This document shows positions 1 to 4,490 of a stretch of 6,952 nucleotides of DNA, one piece after another. The translations under genes were made by a program, and so were the position numbers. Origin of the DNA: Bradyrhizobium sp. (GTDB lineage Bacteria > Pseudomonadota > Alphaproteobacteria > Rhizobiales > Xanthobacteraceae); the NCBI GenBank assembly GCA_019243075.1, contig JAFAUV010000228.1, positions 1-6,952 on the forward strand, in the 5' to 3' direction. A model generated the notes under the pieces. The model was not told the DNA's origin, ran no database searches, and saw only the letters and a program-made list of their open reading frames with translations. Every line of letters starts with the position of its first letter. Position 1 is the first letter of the stretch.

Positions 1-1010
1 GCGCCGGCGAAGCCGCCGAACATCGCGCCGGTCGCAAACGCGGTGAGCTTGGTCGTGGTGACGTTGATACCGAGCGCGCGACAGGCGACCTCGTCCTCGC
101 GCAGCGCCTCCCAGGCGCGGCCGATCGGCAGCCGGCGCAAACGGATCGTCACCCAGTTGGTGAGCAGCGCCATCGCCAGGATCAGATAGAACAGGAACAC
201 GATGCGGTGGGTCGGCGAGAATGCGATGCCGAGCTTGGCGGCGAGCCCGTCATCGCCCGAGGTGAGCGGAATGCCGAACAGGGTCGGGCGCGGGATGCCG
301 GACACGCCGTTCGGGCCGCCGGTGAGAGACTGCCAGTTGATGATGACGAGGCGGATGATTTCGCCGAACGCGAGTGTCACGATGGCAAGATAATCGCCGC
401 GCAGCCGCAACACCGGAAAGCCCAGCATCACGCCCCACAGCGAGGCGAGAATGCCCGCGAGCGGCAGGCAGACCCAGAACGACAGGCCGAAACTCGTCGC
501 CAGCAGCGCGTAGGAATAGGCGCCGACCGCGTAGAAGGCGACATAGCCGAGATCGAGCAGGCCGGCGAGGCCGACCACGACATTGAGGCCCCAGCCCAGC
601 ATCACATAGGTGAGCACGAGAATGGCGAGGTCGAGAATGTAGCGCTGATTGTAGAAGATGAAGGGCACGAGCAGCGCGAAGACGAGAAGCGCCGGCGCCA
701 CGAAGCGGCCGGCGGCCGCAAGGCCGTTTTGCACCGACGGCGGAACGAGCTGGCGCGAACCGGCGGGACCAAGCCACTGCCGCAGCAGCTCAATCATGAT
801 GCTGCCGCCGAACACCGCCGCGACCAGCGAAAACAACTCGCCGAAGCGCGTCCAGTAGATCAGTTGCCCGGTCGGCCCGGCTTCCGTGCGGATGCCGACC
901 ATCAGCGAGAACAGCACCAGCGCCACCGCGGCAGAGATCAGCGCTTTCTTCAGGATGAGCGGAATGCCCGCACGCGTGGCCGGGTTGGTGTCGGGCGGGG
1001 CAGCCGTCAC
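1..1010 (-). CDS. livM: Branched-chain amino acid-type ABC transporter permease LivM (partial, C-terminus beyond left edge)
   Basis: Inner-membrane permease that pairs with LivH to form the channel of a LIV-type (HAAT) importer. The 336 codons present contain no stop. The first 120 or so residues form a hydrophobic N-terminal extension like that of E. coli-type LivM (GIRTEAGPTGQLIYWTRFGELFSLVAAVF at about 39-67, split here as a description of the LivM N-terminal region). The permease domain then starts near residue 124 (RYILDLAILVLTYVMLGWGL, then a GLAGLLDLGYVAFYAVGAY stretch). The conserved LRLRGDYLAIVTLAFGEIIR segment is at 201-220, and the cytoplasmic loop that contacts the ATPase (GRAWEALREDEVACRALGI) is at about 297-315. 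Start: the GTG at 1008-1010 is one codon after the livH stop and in the same frame. A weak GAGAAAG precedes it, so translational coupling is likely. The GTG at 1015-1017 is out of frame. Family confidence is high. The substrate is not shown by the sequence: such permeases also serve amide and aromatic-acid importers. Confidence 0.95.
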   Translation of the reverse strand, partial: MTAAPPDTNPATRAGIPLILKKALISAAVALVLFSLMVGIRTEAGPTGQLIYWTRFGELFSLVAAVFGGSIMIELLRQWLGPAGSRQLVPPSVQNGLAAAGRFVAPALLVFALLVPFIFYNQRYILDLAILVLTYVMLGWGLNVVVGLAGLLDLGYVAFYAVGAYSYALLATSFGLSFWVCLPLAGILASLWGVMLGFPVLRLRGDYLAIVTLAFGEIIRLVIINWQSLTGGPNGVSGIPRPTLFGIPLTSGDDGLAAKLGIAFSPTHRIVFLFYLILAMALLTNWVTIRLRRLPIGRAWEALREDEVACRALGINVTTTKLTAFATGAMFGGFAG

Positions 1011-1013
1011 GCG

Positions 1014-1931
1014 TCACACTTTCTCGATTTCAGGCCGGCCGAGCAGGCCGGTCGGAAGGAAGATGAGGACCACGATCAGGATCGAGAACGCCGCGACGTC
1101 CTTGTACTCGACCGAGAAATAGGCTGACCACATGGTCTCGATCAGGCCGATCGCAAGTCCCCCCAGCATGGCGCCGGGCAGCGAGCCGATGCCGCCGAGC
1201 ACGGCCGCCGTGAAGGCCTTGATGCCGGCGACAAAGCCCATGAAGAAATCGACCAGGCCGTAATAGAGCAGGTACATCATGCCGGCGACCGCCGCGAGTG
1301 CGGCGCCGATCACGAAGGTCATGGAGATGGTGCGGTCGACATCCACGCCGAGCAGCGCCGCCATGGTCTGATCCTGTTCACAGGCGCGCATGTCGCGCCC
1401 GAGCCGCGTTCGCGCGACGAGCCAGGTGAAGATGAGGAGCAGCACGATCGTGGTCAGCACGACGACGATCTGGATATTGGAGAGCTGCACGATGAAGCCG
1501 CCGGCGTCCCGATGCAGGGTGTAGCCTCCTGTGATGATCGGCGGCACCGGCTTGACGCGGGCGCCCTGGGCCACTTGCGAATAGTTCGACAGCACGAACG
1601 ACATGCCGATCGCGGAGAGCATCGGCGCGAGACGGAAGGAGTGTCGGAGCGGCCGGTAGGCGATGCGCTCCACGGTCCAGCCATAGAGTGCGGTGATCGC
1701 CATCGAGACGATGAGCACGATCAGCAGGATCACGGGCACCGCGGTCAGCCCGAACGAGACCAATACCAGAAACGAGATCAGCGCGATGAAGCCGCCGATC
1801 ATGAAAATATCGCCATGGGCGAAATTGATCATGCCGACGATGCCATAGACCATGGTGTAGCCGATCGCGATCAGCCCGTAGATCGAGCCGAGCACGAGGC
1901 CGTTGATGAGTTGCTGGGCGAAATAATCCAT
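1014..1931 (-). CDS. livH: Branched-chain amino acid-type ABC transporter permease LivH
   Basis: Second inner-membrane permease of the LIV-type importer. It has 305 residues from the ATG at 1929-1931 (MDYFAQQLINGLVLGSIYGL), a normal length for LivH. The diagnostic IAIGYTMVYGIVGMINFAHGD segment is near residues 22-42, and several hydrophobic helices follow. The ATPase-contact loop TRLGRDMRACEQDQTMAALL is at about 175-194, and the C-terminal GIKAFTAAVLGGIGSLPGAMLGG stretch is also typical. An in-frame ATG three codons upstream (1938-1940) would give 308 residues. I prefer the MDYF start because family members usually begin there, but neither ATG has a recognisable Shine-Dalgarno sequence. A strong hairpin (1942-1985) lies directly upstream. 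livM follows after 3 bases, so the two are one operon; the ATPase genes livG and livF may lie past the left edge. No binding-protein gene is present in the window. Confidence 0.96.
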   Translation of the reverse strand: MDYFAQQLINGLVLGSIYGLIAIGYTMVYGIVGMINFAHGDIFMIGGFIALISFLVLVSFGLTAVPVILLIVLIVSMAITALYGWTVERIAYRPLRHSFRLAPMLSAIGMSFVLSNYSQVAQGARVKPVPPIITGGYTLHRDAGGFIVQLSNIQIVVVLTTIVLLLIFTWLVARTRLGRDMRACEQDQTMAALLGVDVDRTISMTFVIGAALAAVAGMMYLLYYGLVDFFMGFVAGIKAFTAAVLGGIGSLPGAMLGGLAIGLIETMWSAYFSVEYKDVAAFSILIVVLIFLPTGLLGRPEIEKV

Positions 1932-1941
1932 GGCTGCCATG

Positions 1942-1985
1942 GGGGACTGGGTCGGCTCTGCGAGATCAGAACCGACCCGGTCCCC
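1942..1985 (-). promoter_or_regulatory. 18-bp hairpin in the livH leader
   Basis: The 18 bases at 1942-1959 are the reverse complement of 1968-1985 except at two positions, with an 8-base loop (1960-1967). In RNA read from the minus strand, one of the two is a U-G wobble and the other a C-A mismatch. The stem ends one base before the upstream livH ATG and ten bases before the preferred ATG, so in the livH transcript it occupies the place where a ribosome binding site should be. No T-tract follows on either strand, so it does not look like an ordinary terminator. The structure is seen in the sequence. A role in controlling livHM translation is inference; it could also be a mobile palindromic repeat. 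Confidence 0.6.
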
Positions 1986-1997
1986 GGTTAGTTTGGC

Positions 1998-2041
1998 GCG
2001 TTTTCTTCACGCGAACCGGTACCCACTTCGCTTGAAAACGC
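1998..2041. repeat. REP-like palindromic repeat
   Basis: GCGTTTTC (1998-2005) is inverted as GAAAACGC (2034-2041). Inside it, GCGAA (2011-2015) is inverted as TTCGC (2027-2031). The centre contains the palindrome GGTACC (2018-2023). The nested arrangement gives a stem with an internal bulge. I recall very similar sequences (GAACCGGT, GCGTGAAGAAAACGC) as abundant intergenic repeats in Bradyrhizobium and relatives. The palindrome is seen; the family membership is recall and not searched. Confidence 0.65.
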
Positions 2042-2298
2042 TACTTGGCGACGCGGCGAGGCCCCGGGCAGCCTGGAACGCTCGCATCGTGCCGTTTTCT
2101 AACAAGGGGAACCCCGAGCGGCAACAGCGCCTGGTACCGAGAACGGGCTTGTACCGGGTTGTTTTTGCTGCCGGTTCCGTTGCCTCGCCGATGCCAAAGC
2201 ACGGCCATATTAAAATCGTCGGGGAACCGCTGTTGCCGAGCAACCCATCGGGCCGAGCGCCGTTATCTCCGGCTCAACCTCAACAAGGGAGATCCCGA
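2042..2298. other. Gene-free stretch with scattered short repeats upstream of the microprotein gene
   Basis: No convincing gene here: the short open frames on both strands lack a ribosome binding site and family resemblance. The stretch holds a perfect 11-bp inverted repeat, CGGCAACAGCG at 2119-2129 against CGCTGTTGCCG at 2228-2238; a direct repeat GGGGAACC at 2106-2113 and 2221-2228; a small hairpin GTTGC-CGA-GCAAC at about 2232-2244; and an AT-rich patch (2207-2216) in otherwise GC-rich DNA. A TAAAAT at 2211-2216 resembles a -10 box, but no -35 box lies at the right distance. Promoters for livH (minus) and for the microprotein (plus) should both be somewhere in 1941-2298, but I cannot place either. 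Confidence 0.4.
2286..2292 (+). promoter_or_regulatory. Ribosome binding site of the microprotein gene
   Basis: AAGGGAGA-type sequence (AGGGAGA at 2286-2292) six bases before the ATG at 2299-2301. It decides the start: the same reading frame is open far upstream (to 1930), but only this ATG has a proper Shine-Dalgarno sequence, and the composition changes to Gln/Gly/Pro repeats exactly here. Confidence 0.7.
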
Positions 2299-2445
2299 AT
2301 GAGCAATCCAAACCAGAGCCCCGGCCCCGGCCAGCAGTCCCAGAATCCGGGCCAGCAGAACCCCAGCCAGAAGCCCGGCCAGCAGCAGGGCGGCGGCCAG
2401 CAGAAACCTGGCCAGCAGCAACAGGATCCCGGGCGGGGACGCTAG
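2299..2445 (+). CDS. 48-residue Gln/Gly/Pro-rich repeat protein, function unknown
   Basis: Small, highly hydrophilic protein beginning MSNPNQSPGPGQQSQ and ending QQQQDPGRGR. By my count 34 of its 48 residues are Gln (16), Gly (10) or Pro (8). The motif PGQQ occurs four times, with short spacers such as SQN, NPSQK and QGGGQQK. At DNA level GGCCAGCAG occurs five times (2329, 2350, 2377, 2395, 2410); every interval is a multiple of three, so the repeats stay in frame. There is no signal peptide, membrane segment, cysteine or aromatic residue, so it should be intrinsically disordered and cytoplasmic. A good ribosome binding site precedes it and an intrinsic terminator follows 21 bases after the stop, which argues for a real single-gene transcript. 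I recall similar short hypothetical proteins in Bradyrhizobiaceae but know no function. Detection could be hampered by low complexity. Confidence 0.75.
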   Translation: MSNPNQSPGPGQQSQNPGQQNPSQKPGQQQGGGQQKPGQQQQDPGRGR

Positions 2446-2466
2446 TTCGGGTATTTGAGTAGAGGG

Positions 2467-2499
2467 AAAGTCCCGCTGAAAACGCGGGACTTTTTCTTT
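2467..2499 (+). terminator. Rho-independent terminator after the microprotein gene
   Basis: AAAGTCCCGC (2467-2476) is perfectly inverted as GCGGGACTTT (2484-2493) around a 7-base loop. The downstream arm runs straight into TTTTTCTTT, so the U-tract is on the plus-strand transcript. It starts 21 bases after the stop codon at 2443-2445. It isolates the microprotein transcript from the membrane protein gene that begins at 2626. Confidence 0.9.
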
Positions 2500-2571
2500 G
2501 TCTCGTTGCCCGAGCGGCCGGTTAAGGTAAATCAATGGTTGCGATTGCCGCCCGCACTTTAAGCGAGTTAC

Positions 2572-2620
2572 TTCCCGCAAAGTGGCGTGTCCGCAGGGTG
2601 CGCCCGTTCATTTGCGGAAA
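2572..2620 (+). promoter_or_regulatory. Inverted repeat covering the ribosome binding site of the membrane protein gene
   Basis: TTCCCGCAAA (2572-2581) pairs with TTTGCGGAAA (2611-2620) at 9 of 10 positions across a 29-base loop. The right arm overlaps GGAAAG (2616-2621), the only Shine-Dalgarno-like sequence before the ATG at 2626. In the transcript this could mask the site. The loop is long and the arms are short, so chance is possible. Confidence 0.3.
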
Positions 2621-2625
2621 GCGAC

Positions 2626-3153
2626 ATGTCGATCGACTGGCGGATCAGCTCATTCAACGGCGCGCTGCTGGCAGCCTATTTCATCCCAACCTGGGCCATC
2701 CTGGCGTGCAGGATCATGGTCGCGCCCATCCGTTCCATCTTCGAGCGGCCGAATGTCTCGCTGGCATTGTTCGCCAGCGATCATCTGCATCTGGCTGCGA
2801 TCGGCATGGTGCGCACCGCCTGGCTGCTGGCGCTCGGACGCCTGATCGTGGTGGGGTTCTTCGCGGTATTCATTATGCTGTTGACACGCCCGGCGATCCG
2901 CCGCGGCGGCGGCTGCGACGAAGCCCTCGCCGTTGCGCTCGGCATCGGCAGCCTGATCTGCTTTGCCATGATGGCCATGGCCGCCCTGGTGCACGAGCCC
3001 GAGGCGATGCGGCTGCACGCGACCGAATTGCTGATGCTGCTCGGTACCGCAATCGTGATGCTGGTCGAGCGCCCGGCAAAGCGGCAGGCCGGGCAGGGCA
3101 CCCAAACACCGGCGCTTGGCGAGCCGCAGCTTCTCCATCGCGAGCCCGCGTAG
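2626..3153 (+). CDS. Four-helix integral membrane protein, function unknown
   Basis: 175-residue hydrophobic protein that I cannot assign to a family. Predicted membrane segments by eye: about 12-31 (ALLAAYFIPTWAILACRI), 66-87 (LLALGRLIVVGFFAVFIMLL), 100-122 (ALAVALGIGSLICFAMMAMA) and 131-147 (ATELLMLLGTAIVMLV). A hydrophilic, Gln/Pro-rich tail of about 28 residues follows. The loop at 37-56 carries RSIFERPNVSL and a SDHLHL sequence. Start: the ATG at 2626-2628 (MSIDWRISS) has GGAAAG four bases upstream. A GTG at 2587 would add 13 residues but has no better site. The hydrophobic pattern and GC-rich third positions favour this frame over the Gln/His-rich antisense frame. It is set apart from its plus-strand neighbour by the terminator and converges on pcaC with a 34-base gap, so it is probably transcribed alone. 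Confidence 0.75.
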   Translation: MSIDWRISSFNGALLAAYFIPTWAILACRIMVAPIRSIFERPNVSLALFASDHLHLAAIGMVRTAWLLALGRLIVVGFFAVFIMLLTRPAIRRGGGCDEALAVALGIGSLICFAMMAMAALVHEPEAMRLHATELLMLLGTAIVMLVERPAKRQAGQGTQTPALGEPQLLHREPA

Positions 3154-3187
3154 CGCAGTTATCGAGCGGTCCTCCGCGCTTTCGGCT

Positions 3188-3580
3188 TCAGCGCTTCAGG
3201 AGACCCAGCTCCTCGACGATCGCCGAGGCTTCCTTCACCGCGTGGTTGGCCGCGGGCACGCCGCAATAGATCGCCTGCTGCAGCAGAATTTCCTTGACGT
3301 CGTCGGGCGTAAATCCGCCCTCCGTCAGCGCGGCACGCACATGCAGGCGGAATTCGTCCCATTGTCCGAGCGCGACCATGGTGCCGATCACGAGCACGCG
3401 GCGGGTGCGCTCGTCGAAATGCGGCCGCGTCCAGATCTCGCCCCACGCATAGCGCGTGATCAGCTCCTGGAAATCGGTATTGAACGCATTCCGGTTGGCG
3501 ATCGACTTGTCGACCCAGGCATTGCCCAGGACCCTGCGGCGCTGAACCATGCCGCCGTCGCGGCGCTGTTGGTCGTCCAT
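3188..3580 (-). CDS. pcaC: 4-carboxymuconolactone decarboxylase PcaC
   Basis: Cytoplasmic enzyme of the protocatechuate branch: it decarboxylates gamma-carboxymuconolactone to beta-ketoadipate enol-lactone, the substrate of PcaD. It has 130 residues, the usual size of stand-alone PcaC. The carboxymuconolactone decarboxylase (AhpD-like) fold covers almost the whole chain. Recognisable parts are the N-terminal RRRVLGNAWVDKSIANRN (14-31), TRYAWGEIWTRPHFDERTR (42-60), VALGQWDEFRLHVRAAL (69-85, with His80) and EILLQQAIYCGVPAANHA (97-114, with Cys106). Start: the ATG at 3578-3580 has a near-ideal GGGAGGAG sequence six bases upstream; the open frame continues 23 codons further but runs into the intergenic repeat. 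It is the last gene of pcaB-pcaD-pcaC and is separated from pcaD by 111 bases, much more than pcaB from pcaD. The stop codon faces the membrane protein gene. Confidence 0.95.
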   Translation of the reverse strand: MDDQQRRDGGMVQRRRVLGNAWVDKSIANRNAFNTDFQELITRYAWGEIWTRPHFDERTRRVLVIGTMVALGQWDEFRLHVRAALTEGGFTPDDVKEILLQQAIYCGVPAANHAVKEASAIVEELGLLKR

Positions 3581-3595
3581 GGTCTTCTCCTCCCG

Positions 3596-3681
3596 CCATT
3601 GCGAACAGCGAAGCGACGAGGCAATCAAAGCCTGTCTCCGCGGTGCCATTTCTGCCTCGCCTCGCCTCGCATCGCATGAGG
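3596..3681. repeat. Decayed palindromic intergenic repeat between pcaD and pcaC
   Basis: A left arm GCCATTGCGAACAGCGAAGC and onward to about 3625 (CGACGAGGCAATC) is followed by CTGTCTCCGCGG (3632-3643). An imperfect inverted right arm (TGCCTCGCC, TCGCCTCGC, ATCGCATGAGG) runs to about 3681. The right arm also contains three tandem CCTCG units (3655-3669). The layout matches a repeat family I recall as frequent in Bradyrhizobium (CATTGCGAG..GCGAAGC..GCAATCCAG, CTGTCTCCGCGG, then the inverted arm). The left arm is well kept and the right arm is degraded. Its edge abuts the pcaC ribosome binding site at 3587-3594. Confidence 0.6.
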
Positions 3682-3691
3682 TGTTCGGTTG

Positions 3692-4474
3692 TCACCTCTG
3701 CGTCAAAAATCCTGCCACGGTCTCGGTAAAGGCGTGCGATTGCTCGACATTGGAAATATGGGCGGCATCAAGAATGGTGAGGCTGGCGCCGGGGATCCTG
3801 CTGCGGATCAATTCGCCGGCTGCGATCGGCGTCGCCGCATCATGACGGCCGGCGATGATCAGGGTCGGGCTCTTGATCTTCGGCAGCAGCTCGCGCTGAT
3901 CCAGCCTCGACAGCGCCTCGCAGCAGGCGAGATAGCCCTCGACGGGGGTCGCAAGCAGCATCGCCTTCATGTTGGCGGCGATCTGCGGCTCGCGGTCGCG
4001 GAAGTCGGCCGTGAGCCAGCCGGCGATGACCGCGTCGGCAATGGCGGCGATGCCGCCTTCCTTCACCGCCTTGATGCGATTGTGCCAGTTGGTCGGGTCG
4101 GCATAATAGCAGGCGGTGTTGGAGAGGATGATCTTGCCCATCCGCTCCGGCGCGTTCGCCCCCAACCATTGCCCGACCATGCCGCCCATCGACAGCCCGC
4201 ACCAATGCACCCTCTCGATGTTGAGATCATCCAGGATGGCGAGCACGTCGCGGCCGAAACGCTCCATGGAATAGGGGCCGGCGGCGACCTGCGACTTGCC
4301 ATGGCCGCGGCGGTCGTAGCGGATGACGCGAAACACCTGCGTCAGCGCCTTCATCTGCGGCTCCCACATGTTGAGATTGGTGCCGAGCGAATTCGAAAGC
4401 ATCAGGGTCGGCCCGCCGTCGCGGCCTTCGACGGAGACATTGAGCAGGCAGCCCTCGGCATCGATCATGGGCAT
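3692..4474 (-). CDS. pcaD: 3-oxoadipate enol-lactonase PcaD
   Basis: Cytoplasmic alpha/beta-hydrolase that opens beta-ketoadipate enol-lactone to beta-ketoadipate. It has 260 residues, typical for the family. Visible hallmarks are the oxyanion-hole strand LSNSLGTNLNMW (26-37), the RYDRRGHGKS segment (52-61), the nucleophile elbow GLSMGG with Ser95, the catalytic acid in IIAGRHDAATP (Asp212), and the catalytic His239 in LDAAHISNVEQ. There is no signal peptide. Start: the ATG at 4472-4474 follows a GGAGAA (in 4483-4488, minus strand), and MPMIDAEG agrees with the family start; a second ATG two codons later is possible. The pcaB stop is only 16 bases upstream, so the two genes are co-transcribed. 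The gene is complete and all three triad residues are present. Confidence 0.95.
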   Translation of the reverse strand: MPMIDAEGCLLNVSVEGRDGGPTLMLSNSLGTNLNMWEPQMKALTQVFRVIRYDRRGHGKSQVAAGPYSMERFGRDVLAILDDLNIERVHWCGLSMGGMVGQWLGANAPERMGKIILSNTACYYADPTNWHNRIKAVKEGGIAAIADAVIAGWLTADFRDREPQIAANMKAMLLATPVEGYLACCEALSRLDQRELLPKIKSPTLIIAGRHDAATPIAAGELIRSRIPGASLTILDAAHISNVEQSHAFTETVAGFLTQR

Positions 4475-4490
4475 CGCAGGGTTCTCCGGT

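Noticed and set aside
207..1127. Plus-strand open frame of 306 codons opposite livM
   Set aside because: It is rich in Arg, Glu, His and Gln, lacks a ribosome binding site, and lies antisense to a clearly recognisable LivM. Such shadow frames are common in high-GC DNA.
2180..2216. Sigma-70 promoter TTGCCT...TAAAAT for the microprotein gene
   Set aside because: The two boxes are 25 bases apart, too far for a normal promoter, and no better -35 lies upstream of the TAAAAT.
2075..2264. General stress (EcfG-type) promoter, GGAAC...CGTT
   Set aside because: GGAAC occurs at 2075, 2108 and 2223, but no CGTT lies 16-17 bases further on. The nearest pair (2075-2079 and 2093-2096) is only 13 bases apart.
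1930..2445. One 171-residue plus-strand protein ending in the PGQQ repeats
   Set aside because: The first 120 or so codons run through the livH hairpin and the REP-like repeat. The composition changes sharply at 2299, where a good ribosome binding site and ATG occur.
2650..3138. Minus-strand open frame of 162 codons opposite the membrane protein gene
   Set aside because: Gln/His-rich composition typical of an antisense shadow. The plus-strand frame has coherent membrane segments and a ribosome binding site.
3176..3194. Bidirectional terminator between the membrane protein gene and pcaC
   Set aside because: GCGCT and AGCGC give only a 5-bp stem, with no T-tract on either strand.
3581..3649. 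23-residue N-terminal extension of PcaC
   Set aside because: It is translated from the intergenic repeat, and the ideal Shine-Dalgarno sequence sits before the ATG at 3580.
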